Origin: Martensiomyces pterosporus
Taxonomy: Eukaryota > Kickxellomycota > Kickxellomycetes > Kickxellales > Kickxellaceae
Direction of reading: 5' to 3'
Assembly (NCBI GenBank): GCA_025201845.1
Contig: MU604005.1
Coordinates: 1 to 40,575, forward strand
Length of the DNA: 40,575 nt
In this document: one piece after another, positions 1 to 9,689 of the stretch
How the letters are laid out: each line of letters begins with the position of its first letter
How positions within the stretch are numbered: the stretch's first letter is position 1
Made by a program: the position numbers and the translations under genes
The notes under the pieces: model-generated
Told to the model about the DNA's origin: nothing
Database searches by the model: none
The model's input: only the letters and a program-made list of their open reading frames with translations

Positions 1-104
1 AATCCGGACCCTGTACCGGAGCATGCCTACTCTGCCCATCGCTGTGAGCGCAGGCTGGCATTGCCCACTGTTTTCTTGCAAAAGCAGCTTTGTGGATACA
101 GTGG
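1..104 (+). repeat. Dispersed direct repeat, copy A (continues left of window)
   Basis: Positions 1-95 are identical to 25646-25740. One mismatch (A96 versus G25741) is followed by eight more matching bases, and similarity stops after 104. The left limit of this copy is outside the window. The near identity suggests recent copying by a mobile element or a recent segmental event. It lies beside pol debris here and beside a tRNA-His gene at the other copy. Confidence 0.85.
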
Positions 105-213
105 TTGTACTTCTGGGATCCCACATCGCCCTCTATACCCACAGAAACTGAAAGAGTTTGGTGCTATGCTCGACACTCGCATTGAGAGTAAAGCAAACAA
201 GCTACTGCTGTAA
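1..213 (+). CDS. Partial open frame of unknown, probably element-derived, origin
   Basis: The first reading frame is open from the left edge to a TAA at 211-213, giving 70 residues that begin NPDPVPEHAYSAHRC and end ESKANKLLL. It has no start inside the window, so it would be the 3' end of something lying further left. The first 104 bases recur almost perfectly at 25646-25749, where the same frame is also open but ends in unrelated residues. I recognise no domain. It sits just beyond the 3' end of a minus-strand pol fragment, where an LTR or another element piece would be expected. It may therefore be non-coding repeat that happens to be open. Confidence 0.3.
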   Translation, partial: NPDPVPEHAYSAHRCERRLALPTVFLQKQLCGYSGCTSGIPHRPLYPQKLKEFGAMLDTRIESKANKLLL

Positions 214-443
214 ACAACTCCAAGAAGGGTTGGAGAAAGCAATGGTTTATTCCACACTACTGCATCATTGGACTCCAGCAGCTAAAGGTGTTTAAATACT
301 TGATGAAAAACTTGGTTGTTATAGTGGAAACCAGGTCTTTGTGCCGGCTGTTTGGGGTGTGTTCAAATGTCCGTTGCCAGCTCACGCGAGCTTTATTGCC
401 AAGCAATACTGGTATATATGACTGTCACACGTGTTGTATTCCT

Positions 444-1421
444 TCATATGGAGCCACATGTCTTCCGATTCTTTGGTGTTTTCCTCCACCTCCGCAGCCT
501 TGCAACATGAATGTCAGGTCTAGTGGCACTATGGCTTGTCTCTTGCGCGTGGATCTTTTGTGTCTGTGATCGTGGAGTCATGTGCGTGAGTTCATCTTCT
601 GGGATGTTTTCGCGGCGCAGGTCTCTTGCTGTTTGTGTAATTTCCCTTCGAGCGGCCTTTTTCATGGTCGGCCGCAGCTCATCACTGCTGGAGTGCTGTG
701 AGAGTTCAGGGGGATTGTTCCATCTGCGTGGTCGCTTGGGTCGTACAGTGGACTTGGTGTCTACAATGGGTTGATCCCTAACATTGTCATGGAGCTGTGG
801 GATCAGAGACGTGTCTTGCGCGAAGTCATCCATTTCTGCACTCTGGTCTGTGGTGTTCCCGGAAATGTTGCTAATCTTTAGCTCAAAGTCATTGTCCGAA
901 GAATCCGCAGTTTCTGTGGGTTCTGACTCTAACTTGGGTGCTGATTCTGGTTCCTCTATGATCGGTGTGAGTCCTCGATGCTCCGTATCCGAGTTGTTTG
1001 GGTTTGGTTGGCATGTATCCGAGTATTCGTGGGTCGAGAAGGGGACTCGGTTCGGGATCTGACGAAAGTCCATCTCTGGATGAGGTGGCTCTCGGGTTAT
1101 TTGTGCCGGCAACTGTGCTTCCGACTGTGGCAGACTCACTTCAGTGCGCGGTTCTGACCGGCTGCCCCAGGTGTAGGCTGCCGGGACGGGAGCGGTGTTA
1201 TCCTCGGCGCTTTCGGCTTCTGGCTGGTCAGCGCTGGTGTCACCAAGTGTTTGGCGCCGCTCATTGGGGATTCGTTGCTCGCTGTCCTCGTCCCAGCAGT
1301 AGGGCATCAGAATTTCGCCCGGTACCTGGAATCGGCGGCGGTCAGCTGGGTCTTCCAGGGTATAGGTGGCTGTTGTTTGTCGATGGGCGATGAATGGGAA
1401 GATCTGCGGGCTGAGGTAGAA
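444..1421 (-). pseudogene. Ty3/gypsy-like pol: C-terminal end of integrase and acidic tail
   Basis: The minus strand is open from just after a stop at 1422-1424 down to a stop at 444. It begins with SPQIFPF, then YTLEDPADRRRF, QVPGEILMPYCWDED, which reads like the GPY/F or SH3-like end of a retrotransposon integrase. A long acidic, proline- and serine-rich tail follows, then a basic segment (VRPKRPRRW), and a terminal HVARLRRWRKTPKN motif. No start codon or upstream continuity exists: the frame is blocked before 1422, and the integrase core piece at 1674-2135 is separated by several stops. I read this as the broken end of a pol gene. The last 53 bp recur at 3801-3853. Confidence 0.65.
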
Positions 1422-1673
1422 CTAGCCTTTCCGAAAGATCTATTTTGAATAGATGGAAAAGACAGATGAAAAGTGAGATAGAGAATATGCTAGCTGGCGT
1501 CTTGGAGTCGTTACTTAAATACCCTTTGGAGGAGCCTAAGTACTGGGGGTACCTAAGCTATGCCAGACGGCGTTTTCATGAAGTGATTGGGGGATTTTGG
1601 AAAGGTCCGGAGGGTATTCATCATCAGTGGTACTGTGCGTTCTGTGGACCTATGTGGTGAGCGTGCACAGTCA

Positions 1674-2135
1674 TCAGCAAAGATGGCTGTGGAGAACCAC
1701 AGTGGCGATGTAGCGCGCCTGCACTATGTGCAGACCATTGCGGCGCCGGAACTGCTTAGCGATGCTTGACTCCTTAGACAGCGCCTTCACTGTGACCCAT
1801 TCGCCAGGTTCAAAGTACCTGGCCTCGATCTTGGCATTGGCTCGTCTCAGAGCCTGTGCCCGCATCTTGGCTCTGTGGATGGCTGCCTGTTCCATGGGCA
1901 TTTGCTGGCAGTCTTCAACTACTAAGCGCCCAAAGACGATCTCGGCCGGGGTAGCGTTGATGGCGGCTGGGTGCGTGCAGGCATGGGCAGCCACAATGCG
2001 TGGGATGTGCCTTGACTACCCTCTCTCCTCTGGCACATCGAAGAATGCTCGCCTCAGGCTTGCCTTGAACTTCTTCACCACAGTCTCAGCAACGTCAGAC
2101 TGCGGGTGGTGGCGCGAGGAGAGGTGTCAAACACC
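1674..2135 (-). pseudogene. Ty3/gypsy-like integrase core fragment with in-frame stop
   Basis: Reading the minus strand from about 2120, LSSRHHPQSD at about 2111 matches the conserved end of the retroviral-type integrase core, usually written as YHPQTDG. It continues ETVVKKFKASLRR, an in-frame TAG at 2018-2016, then SRHIPRIVAAHACTHPAAIN and ATPAEIVFGRLV, the usual region after the core that precedes the GPY/F module. The frame stops at 1674. Catalytic DDE residues are not present in this fragment. The stop and the missing N-terminus make it a pseudogene. It has the same orientation as the pol tail at 444-1421 and is probably from the same element. Confidence 0.75.
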
Positions 2136-2155
2136 AAGAAGGCACGTAGTGAGTC

Positions 2156-2755
2156 CTAAGGTATATCCAGATAAAGACAATCGTGAAGACGAAAACGAAG
2201 ACAAAGAACTGGAGGAAAGATTCTGGATAGTCCGGCCTTCACATAGGGCGGCGTAAAGATGCAGTAAGGCAGAGAGTGGCTTAGCGTCTGACAGGCCGCG
2301 TCATCTGGGTCTGCCTCTGGGAGCTCTTTGTACAGAGAGCTATCATCTTCCTCTTCTTCTTCGACCTCATCTTCGTCTTCGTCTTCGTCTTCATATGCGT
2401 CACTATCGCCATCGTCATCTCCGTCAAGGGAAAACGCGCCCACAGTGTATACAGCGTTCTGGGTAGCCGCGTTAGGAGTAGGTTTTCGCTGGCGCAGGCG
2501 CTCCTTTGCGCGCGAAAGCCAGTCTGCTGATTCCTGGCTTACGCCTGGCCTGTGAATGACCATGTGTTTCTTAACGCTGTGGTTGCTCAATGCCAGGCGG
2601 AAGTGGGCGAGGGGGTCGGCGTCATTTTCCACCTTGTGCGCGAACAGTGAAACAGCTGTCGAGGCATCGGTCTCGATGCGCAGGTTGGCACAACCGTCGA
2701 GATACGGGTAAAAGCGCTTTACTGCCTCCTGTACAGTGTAGGCCTCGCGCCCGTT
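2156..2755 (-). pseudogene. RNase H domain of Ty3/gypsy-like pol, minus-strand copy
   Basis: The minus strand encodes GREAYTVQEAVKRFYPYL, then ANLRIETDASTAVSLFAH and SADWLSRAKERLRQRKP, the pattern of a retrotransposon RNase H domain. In such domains the Y..(T/V)..EA..AV.RF.PYL and TD segments follow the RT thumb. A run of aspartate and glutamate (encoded by GAC/GAA triplets, plus-strand 2346-2395) and SSLYKELPEADPDD follow, then unrelated sequence up to a stop at 2156. The upstream RT is missing and the frame has no genuine start. A homologous copy lies head-to-head on the plus strand at 2746-3240. Confidence 0.75.
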
Positions 2756-3643
2756 GCCTACTACTCCAAGGCACTTGACGGCATGCAGGGGCGCAAGCAC
2801 GCCACCTGGCGCGAGGCTTATGCTGTGCAAGAAGCGGTGAAACGCTTCTACCCTTACCTTGACGGCTGCGCCAACCTGCGCATCGAAACTGACGCGTCCA
2901 CAGTTGTCTCCCTGTTCGCACACAAGGTGGAAAACGACGCCGACCCCCTCACCCACTTCCGCCTGGCGCTTAATGAGCACGGCGTAAAAAAGCACATGAG
3001 TGTGCACCAGCCGGGCGTGAGCCAGGAAACAGCTGACTGGCTCTCACGCGCAAAGGAGCGCCTCCGCCAGCGAAAACCCACTCCGAACGCACCCACGCAG
3101 AATACTGTGCTCACTGTTGGCGCGCTGTCCCTCGACGCGGATAACGACAGTGAAAGTGACGAATATGAAAACGAAGACGATGGCTCTTTGTACAAAGAGC
3201 GCCCGGAAGCAGACGCAGAGGACGCGTCGCGTCGCCTGGAGACAGCCCGCGGCGAGCTGGGTGGAGCGCTCGACAACTTGCCCCGCGCAGGCGAGCATCT
3301 TGATGACGCCAACAAGGACAGGCTGGTGAAGCGCTGGAAGACCCTGTGCTGCCAACGCGATGAAGAAGGAACCGACACACCCGATCTCAAGGAGGTTGAT
3401 GGGATGGCACTCAGGGCTGATGTGCTGTACCGCTTCGACTCCCATGGGCCGCTTGGGCCATGTGGCACTGGTGAAGAGCGGCATCTGGCTGAACGCTGCT
3501 GTTGGCTCGTCGATGCCGCATTCCAGGTGCCTGATGTAGTCCTTGGCTGCTGCTGGCGGCACCACCGCTGCCCAAGTCCAAACCTGGTACCGCCGACCGA
3601 CGCGTGCTGTTTGATGACAGCACCAACAAAGCCCACAACATGA
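2746..3643 (+). pseudogene. RNase H domain plus degraded linker/integrase zinc region of pol, plus-strand copy
   Basis: The plus strand reads VAYYSKALDGMQGRKHATW, REAYAVQEAVKRFYPYL, LRIETDASTVVSLFAHK and ADWLSRAKERLRQRKP. This is a fuller RNase H domain than the minus-strand copy, because it keeps the AYYSKAL start. The acidic linker and SLYKERPEAD match the other copy. Downstream, DVLYRFDSHGPLG resembles the start of an integrase H2C2 zinc module (HGHLG-type motif), but the expected histidine and cysteine spacing is lost, and continuation needs a frame change near 3480. It is a fragment with no start codon in a credible position. It is probably nonfunctional. Confidence 0.7.
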
Positions 3644-3800
3644 TCACCACTGGCATGCAGCTCCCCACGCCAGACGACCGCAGCCGTTTCCTGCGCGACG
3701 CCAAAATTGCCACCTCCGTCGATCTGGCTTCGTTCTCCACAACCCTGCGCCTGGATCCCACCGTGAGCGATTTCTGGTGCTACGACGGCGGCAGTCTCGG
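3574..3800 (+). pseudogene. Reverse transcriptase fragment of Ty3/gypsy-like pol
   Basis: The plus frame reads PKSKPGTADRRVLFDD, STNKAHNMITTGMQLP, TPDDRSRFLRDAKIATSVDL, ASFSTTLRLDP and FWCYDGG. This matches the early RT palm: the D-L-A-S-F-F block carrying a first catalytic aspartate, followed by an F-W-C-Y-D-G-G-like stretch. In an intact element RT precedes RNase H, but here it follows it, so the pieces have been rearranged or come from two insertions. The YxDD active site is absent because the fragment is cut at about 3800 by a pol-tail repeat in the opposite orientation. Confidence 0.7.
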
Positions 3801-3853
3801 CACATGTCTTCTGGTTCTTTGGTGTTTCCCCCCACCTCTGCAGCCTTGCAACA
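3801..3853 (-). repeat. Second copy of the pol C-terminal tail
   Basis: Positions 3801-3853 align with 455-507 in the same orientation with few mismatches. On the minus strand both encode VARL(R/Q)RW..TPKN.KTC, the end of the integrase tail. The copy directly abuts the plus-strand RT fragment, so this is a junction between two element pieces of opposite polarity. Confidence 0.75.
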
Positions 3854-4068
3854 CTACATGCGATCTACCGGCGTAGTCGCCTGCTGCATATTTCATTGTG
3901 TAGCACCAGCCTAACAACACACCGCTTGCTTGATTTATCACCAGCCACTGTAAACGTCTCCGCGTGCACCTTCATCACCAGCATAGCTCTTCCTTTCTTG
4001 CTGTAATTTTTATTTTTATTTTTTGTATATTCTTCGCATTCTCACACTTCAATTTGCAGCGTACAACA

Positions 4069-7000
4069 ATGAACACTGACAGGCTGCTGCAGTCTGGAGA
4101 AGGCTGGTATTGCCTCTTTCTGGGACTTGGAGCGGCAGTAGGCACGTACCGCTTACTTTCACACATGCTGGAGCAATCGTCGCATGAGCTAGAGTCTTTC
4201 CAGGATGCGCGGCGTAGACGGACAAAGCGAAATGCATGGTACGGCGACTGGAGAGCGCACAACAAGACAGTAGCCGAGGTAATGGCAGAGAGCACAAAGT
4301 CGCTCGACATCGATGCTTTGGCTCACCTGGCACTGTCCTCAAACCACCGACTACGCACAGCAGCCACAGAGCTATTGTTCGACAGCGTAATGACACCTAG
4401 GATGCTTTCGCTGCTTATTGCAATGGCTGGCGAGAAAGAAGGCAACACCAAGTCGCGGTTGCGTGCTGTAACTGTGCTGCAGATTCTGGCGCAGACACCT
4501 GCGCGTCAGCCCAAGCTTGTGGCTGCCGGTGCTCTGGGTGTCCTGGTTCAGGGGATGCGCTGCAAAACGGACAAGGAGCTGGTGATGCGCTCGGCATCGA
4601 CGCTGCTCGACCTCCTAAGTCAGCAGGAAAATAGGCTAGCTGAGCGGTACAGGCGCAAGGCTGCTTCTAGTGGGCTGCTGGTTGTGGTCAGCGAGATTCT
4701 GCAGGCGAACGCGGAAATTGACGAGCAGGAGGAAGACGAGCCAGAAAGCCAGCGTTCAAAGGTGCACTATGCTGACACTGCGATGATTGCTACATGCGCC
4801 ATGATCACCAAGCTGTATGCGCTACGCACTGCTTTCCATCGGACGATGATTGACTTGGGCTTCCTCCCAGCCCTATTAGGCGTAGCAAAAAAGTCTGTCG
4901 CCGAGCTGGACCTCGTACGCACAGTGATGGAGAGCATTGTGCGACTGTGTACTTACCTCAGCGCATACAGAGCATCGGATGCAAGCTCAGAGCCTAGCCC
5001 GCATATGGCAGAGCTCCTGGACCTTGGTGCAGTCGATGTCGTTGCTGTGTGTATCCGCCAGGATGACCAGGGTGTGTCGTCTTGGGGAATCGGCTTGCTT
5101 CACGAGTTTGTTTCGCGTGGCGTGGGAAAGGAGCTTTTGGCTGCCAGCCCTGGAATCGTTCGCTGGCTGTGCAGGAATCTGTCGACTTCCAAGTACGCCT
5201 ATACAAACCAGCTGATTTTGCGTTCTCTGTGGTGCCTGTGCACAACTAGCAAGCAGGCACTGGCCGATGCCTCTGCACCGCCCAACCTGCGCCGCATTCT
5301 TAGCATCTTTGCCGCAGAGGACGATGTAGAGTCGCACTACTGGAGTGTCGCATTGGTGAGTAGGATATCGCTGCATAGGGCATCTCACAAGTGGATATTG
5401 GACAGTCCACTGCCCAAAGCTCTCAATGGGCTTATCACTGGCCTTGCGCGCAACCTGCAGCTAACGCTGTTGCCTGAGATTGCTAGTATCATATCGCGCC
5501 TCTGCCATGCACTCACCACTGCGCCTCTGCTGGTCAGCTACCCAGAGATTGCCGAAGCCTGCCACTTGCTGATGAAGACTGATGTCGACGGCGCACGACT
5601 AGTAACGATAATGGCTATCATCAACGCCACTGCCACATCGCGTGCTTTCCTCGATAAGCTCATTGACGACAACATGCGCCGCACGCTGATTGACATGCTA
5701 GGCGATTTCAGCAATGAGCAAGCGCAGAACCATGCAGCCAAGGGGCTGGTTGCGCTCATGTACTGCGACAAGATCACTGCACGGGAGCTGACTTTTGACG
5801 CACTAATGCCGCACTTGGTGAGGTTCAACGAGGTGTACAGGTCCATTGCCAATGCATACTTTCGCCGCTCAGATGACCGGCAGACAGTCGACTGGGGCGC
5901 AAAGACGTTTAGCTACCACTTGTCTACAGTCAGCGCGATTCTCTCTGCACTACAGGTGTACCTGGGCGAGCAGCAGCGGGGCAACTGCCACTATCTTGCC
6001 TGCAAATCCACTGACGACGTGTTTGCGCAGCTGATCGAGTTTCAGCAGAACCTGCTCGCCCACATTGCAATCCTTATGATGCACTTGCTTGATCTGGGAA
6101 AGAGCGATGCTGGCGGCGATGGTGATCCCGACGACGATTCGCCGGAGGTCCAGGGAAAGTGGTCAGACCTGGAGATTGAGCTTTTGCTCGCTTTGAATGG
6201 GGTTATTAGGACGAAGCGTGGCAAGGCAGAGTGCGCTCGGTCCGGCATAAACACGTTTGTGACAGCATACTATATCCACTCGCAGAATGACCCTCATTTT
6301 GCGGCAGCGACAGAGGACAATTTGCTTCTTTTACGGGATGACCGCATCAAACCAGCGACGCGCAGCCAAGGCGGCAGTTTGGCAAATGTGCCATGGCAAG
6401 ACGAAAAAATCCGCAGACGCAGCCAGCTAGCACGAGCAGCGTGCAAAGTGTCCCGTCAGCGCATGGCGGATAAACAGCCTAATACTAGTGTGGACATCAT
6501 GGCTGATGCTGGCAGCAGCGAAGAGAACGAGGAGAAGTATCCGGGTGACTTGATGCAGCCGCGGGTGCGCTGCCTGTTGCCAATCCTGCGTGTGTTGCTC
6601 AGTACGCTGGCGGACACGCTGGAGCCCAGTTTGATGCTGCAGTCGCCAGAAACCACCCGGCGCGCGCTCTGGATTATGCGCATATTTTACCACGAGCTCC
6701 CGACTCTCCGTGGCGCGGTGATGCGTGTGCTGAGTGTCATCAACATCAAAATGCTCATCCCGGCAGACGCTGCGGGACTCGTAAACTTGTGCACCAGGTA
6801 TTTGGTGGACTGCGTTGGCAACAGCACCGACAGCACAAGCATGCCACGCCCGAGTCCTGAGCGAGAGGATGCGTGGAGAAGTGTCGAGGAAACAGCAAGG
6901 ATCGTATCGGCTCTGCGAGATCCATATGCTAAAGTGGCTACTCGACTGCCGACAGCTACGTTGAGCGACGACCCCGGCATATCAAGTGCGAAGGCGGAGG

Positions 7001-8943
7001 AAGAGTGTTGTTTGGATGGTGGCGAGTGGCATGAGTGGCAAAAGAAGCTGTCGCACCTGGGTGTGGCCACAGAGGTTGATATGTCGGCACGGAGCTTCTT
7101 TGAGAGGTATCCAGAGCTACGACCAGAGACACTGACTCAGTTTGGGCGGTTCTATGCACAATTTGCTATTGATCGGTTTACTGCCAAGTGGGACACGTGT
7201 GCCAAGCTCTATACGTGCGTGGTGCCTCCTTGCACAGCTATTCAAGGATCTTGTTTATGGATTGTTGATCGCTCAGGCCCTCGCGGCACAGGACTCAGGG
7301 GCAATGCGGCTGTACCTATGCCTGGTGCCGCTACTGGTGCTGCTCCGGTCAGTGGTGTGCTTGGCGATGTGTCTGAGCAATCAGGCAGCGAGGACTTGCA
7401 GCAAAGCAGCAGCCATAGCGGAGCAGGTAGATTTACGGCGGATGCGCTGCCGCTAGTGTCCTCGCCCCTTTCATCTACTAGACACCACCAGCGCCCTCCG
7501 CATAGCAGCGGCAGCAGCACGACCAGCACCAGTAGCACCAGCGGACGCTTGGCCAACCGCCCACCCTCTCCTTTCCCGTCGTCTATTGTTACTGGTCCAG
7601 CCTCGGATCTCAGCTTGCCCTCGCCCGTTGCCACAGCCGCGCCGCCGCCGCCGCCTCCTATACTCAGCCTTCCGGATGTGTCGTATCGAAACCACGCACC
7701 GTACTACCCGGTCTTTGTGGCGTTGGCGGACGGGTGCTCCGTATGGAACTCTAGCTGGAAGTTCGAGTCTATACGGACACGTACGGGGCTTGATGGTCGG
7801 CTGGGTGGAGTGCACCGGTTCCATGTACGGCTGCTAACTGCGGGGTTGATCCAAGTCGGCTGGTGCTCGGACCAGTGTGGGTTCTATCCAGAGAGCGGGG
7901 AAGGTGTTGGCGATGACTTTGAGTCAGTTTCATATGACGGATACCGCAGCTGCAAGTGGTATGGGCTGGCCGAAGACAGCATGTATGGCGAAGAATGGCA
8001 TGCGGGCGACATCATTACGGCCGAACTGGACTTGGATATGGATCGCGTAGTGTTTTACCGCAATGGCAGGTCGATGGGACTGGCGTTTGGCATGAATGAG
8101 CAGGGCGCAATGGAGGGCGCTGAGTGCGGGTTCCAGGGCCTTTCAAGAGACCGTACATGGTATCCTGCCTTTTCGCTTGCTTCAGAGCAAGGGCTGGTGT
8201 TTTTGGGGAGCGACGATGTCCGGCAAACAGATACAACTATTGCCGAGCGACACAATGGCGAGGATAGGAAGCTGGTGGCTGAATACGGCGAGATCATACT
8301 CCAAAGCAGCGATTGCTCTACATCTGGCAGCCAAGAACAGGCGGCGTCACCACCACCACCGCCAACTCCAAGTGCCGTCATCCGAACAGCGCGTGATCTC
8401 TCGACAATTGGTGTGCTGAAGGCGTTCAAGCTGCGGTTTGACTTCCAAGACTTGGACGCCTTCCCCTGTGTGTCTCTTTCGTTGCCTGGAAGTAAGGGCC
8501 AGATCACTGTGGGTCCTATCACCGACCTCCAGGATCTTTCGTCGTATTTGCAGCCACACTGGTGGGCAGTGTGGACGACGCCCGACGATGTCGCAGCAAA
8601 CATGACGCCGAATATTGTTGACACTCCGACACCCGAGCTCTCTCGGTGGTTTGTGAGCATGGCCAAAAAGGCACCTGAAGCAGCAGCCAGCCAGCATAGA
8701 GCGGTGATGCTGACGCGGAACCTGGAGCCTGGGTCGTGGATCTACTTTATCGTGCTCGACGATGGCCAAATTTGCGTATCTACCCACTGGCCAAAGGCTG
8801 ATGCGACCAGCAGCTCTACTGCCAGCCCCGTCGTGTTTGATATGCAGCTGACAAGACATGAAATCGCTGGGGGCTGCCATATCTGGCTGCCTACTGTTAG
8901 CCCGGCTGTTGTCAGCTTTGACCTTGAGCCTATTTACGTCTGA
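4069..8943 (+). CDS. Large armadillo-type and SPRY domain protein with N-terminal membrane segment
   Basis: This is a 1,624-residue protein in a single uninterrupted exon. I chose ATG 4069 because its context (ACAACAATG) is good and the frame upstream has only a GTG. Residues about 10-30 (WYCLFLGLGAAVGTYRLL) form one hydrophobic segment, probably a signal anchor. Residues about 85-650 are leucine-rich helical pairs with ARM/HEAT character. A middle linker (residues about 1070-1220) is serine- and proline-rich low complexity. Residues about 1232-1380 carry a SPRY/B30.2 fold: IQVGWCSDQCGFYPESGEGV, then YDGYRSCKWYG, VVFYRNGRSMG and WYPAFSLASEQG. The C-terminal 180 residues are unassigned. SPRY domains bind partner proteins, so a scaffold or ubiquitin-linked adaptor at a membrane is plausible, but no enzyme motif is visible. 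The SPRY call is strong; the ARM call is moderate. Confidence 0.8.
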   Translation: MNTDRLLQSGEGWYCLFLGLGAAVGTYRLLSHMLEQSSHELESFQDARRRRTKRNAWYGDWRAHNKTVAEVMAESTKSLDIDALAHLALSSNHRLRTAATELLFDSVMTPRMLSLLIAMAGEKEGNTKSRLRAVTVLQILAQTPARQPKLVAAGALGVLVQGMRCKTDKELVMRSASTLLDLLSQQENRLAERYRRKAASSGLLVVVSEILQANAEIDEQEEDEPESQRSKVHYADTAMIATCAMITKLYALRTAFHRTMIDLGFLPALLGVAKKSVAELDLVRTVMESIVRLCTYLSAYRASDASSEPSPHMAELLDLGAVDVVAVCIRQDDQGVSSWGIGLLHEFVSRGVGKELLAASPGIVRWLCRNLSTSKYAYTNQLILRSLWCLCTTSKQALADASAPPNLRRILSIFAAEDDVESHYWSVALVSRISLHRASHKWILDSPLPKALNGLITGLARNLQLTLLPEIASIISRLCHALTTAPLLVSYPEIAEACHLLMKTDVDGARLVTIMAIINATATSRAFLDKLIDDNMRRTLIDMLGDFSNEQAQNHAAKGLVALMYCDKITARELTFDALMPHLVRFNEVYRSIANAYFRRSDDRQTVDWGAKTFSYHLSTVSAILSALQVYLGEQQRGNCHYLACKSTDDVFAQLIEFQQNLLAHIAILMMHLLDLGKSDAGGDGDPDDDSPEVQGKWSDLEIELLLALNGVIRTKRGKAECARSGINTFVTAYYIHSQNDPHFAAATEDNLLLLRDDRIKPATRSQGGSLANVPWQDEKIRRRSQLARAACKVSRQRMADKQPNTSVDIMADAGSSEENEEKYPGDLMQPRVRCLLPILRVLLSTLADTLEPSLMLQSPETTRRALWIMRIFYHELPTLRGAVMRVLSVINIKMLIPADAAGLVNLCTRYLVDCVGNSTDSTSMPRPSPEREDAWRSVEETARIVSALRDPYAKVATRLPTATLSDDPGISSAKAEEECCLDGGEWHEWQKKLSHLGVATEVDMSARSFFERYPELRPETLTQFGRFYAQFAIDRFTAKWDTCAKLYTCVVPPCTAIQGSCLWIVDRSGPRGTGLRGNAAVPMPGAATGAAPVSGVLGDVSEQSGSEDLQQSSSHSGAGRFTADALPLVSSPLSSTRHHQRPPHSSGSSTTSTSSTSGRLANRPPSPFPSSIVTGPASDLSLPSPVATAAPPPPPPILSLPDVSYRNHAPYYPVFVALADGCSVWNSSWKFESIRTRTGLDGRLGGVHRFHVRLLTAGLIQVGWCSDQCGFYPESGEGVGDDFESVSYDGYRSCKWYGLAEDSMYGEEWHAGDIITAELDLDMDRVVFYRNGRSMGLAFGMNEQGAMEGAECGFQGLSRDRTWYPAFSLASEQGLVFLGSDDVRQTDTTIAERHNGEDRKLVAEYGEIILQSSDCSTSGSQEQAASPPPPPTPSAVIRTARDLSTIGVLKAFKLRFDFQDLDAFPCVSLSLPGSKGQITVGPITDLQDLSSYLQPHWWAVWTTPDDVAANMTPNIVDTPTPELSRWFVSMAKKAPEAAASQHRAVMLTRNLEPGSWIYFIVLDDGQICVSTHWPKADATSSSTASPVVFDMQLTRHEIAGGCHIWLPTVSPAVVSFDLEPIYV

Positions 8944-9140
8944 ATAGCGTCATGTGATTTGCCCCGTACATCGATGAGCCGATGATATACAGCTAACACT
9001 AGAAGTGAATACATCCAGGCCCCAACAAAAAGAGAAAAAGCACTTGTCCCGACACCTGGTATACCTTTCGCTTGTCTTTCTTCATTAGCATATACAATAC
9101 ACGTTGAACAAGCGGATACACTGCTAGCCCAGACGTGAGA

Positions 9141-9689
9141 ATGTTCAAAAAGTTTAACTTGCAGGAGACCATGAGCGGTCAAAACTCTGTCAAGTCCTCG
9201 GTTGTACGTGGGATCCGCACAAAGCTCGTTGAGCAGTTCCCTGGGCTCGAGCCGCACCTGGACGAGATCCTCCCAAAGAAGGCCAACCTGATCCAGATCA
9301 AATGCAAGGACCACATCACGCTGTTCTCGATCGACAACGAGGTTCTTTTCTTCCAGCATTTCAACGACCCGGTCACCCCGACTCTGCGTCTCCTGCACCA
9401 GTTCCCCGACATCCTGCCTCAGGTCCAGGTAGATCGCGGTGCCATCAAGTTTGTGCTCTCTGGAGCCAACATCATGTGCCCTGGGCTCACCTCGCCTGGC
9501 GCCAAACTCCCCGATGAGTGCATCCCCGAAGGCGCTACTGTGGCGGTCATGGCCGAGGGCAAGGAGCATGCACTGGCGATTGGCGTGACAAAGATGTCGA
9601 CCGACGATATCAAGTCAATCAACAAGGGCAACGGAATCGACCTCATCCAGTACCTGGGCGACCCGCTATGGAAGACCCGTCTTGACTGA
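9141..9689 (+). CDS. TMA20: Translation machinery-associated protein Tma20/MCT-1 (PUA domain)
   Basis: The 182-residue product starts MFKKFNLQETMSGQNSVKSS and ends YLGDPLWKTRLD, with the usual length and architecture of Tma20/MCTS1. Residues 1-90 form the N-terminal MCT-1 domain. Residues about 93-172 form a PUA domain, including FVLSGANIMCPGLTSPGA and VAVMAEGKEHALAIGV. In yeast and humans this protein pairs with Tma22/DENR on the 40S subunit and helps recycle post-termination 40S complexes and re-initiate. The ATG at 9141 follows the in-frame GTG at 9135, and the family start (MFKKF) settles the choice. There is no intron. It is about 200 bp downstream of the SPRY gene and convergent with NDUFS4. 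Confidence 0.95.
   Translation: MFKKFNLQETMSGQNSVKSSVVRGIRTKLVEQFPGLEPHLDEILPKKANLIQIKCKDHITLFSIDNEVLFFQHFNDPVTPTLRLLHQFPDILPQVQVDRGAIKFVLSGANIMCPGLTSPGAKLPDECIPEGATVAVMAEGKEHALAIGVTKMSTDDIKSINKGNGIDLIQYLGDPLWKTRLD

Noticed and set aside
2346..2395. Trinucleotide repeat treated as a stand-alone microsatellite
   Set aside because: It encodes the acidic run in the minus-strand RNase H fragment and is explained by that protein.
3964..4068. Upstream extension of the SPRY protein starting at 3964
   Set aside because: The only start there is a GTG, and the translated stretch is T-rich leader-like sequence. ATG 4069 has a good context and the expected hydrophobic N-terminus.
8347..8880. Long antisense open frames inside the SPRY and channel genes
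   Set aside because: They are frame shadows of well-supported genes and show no domains of their own.
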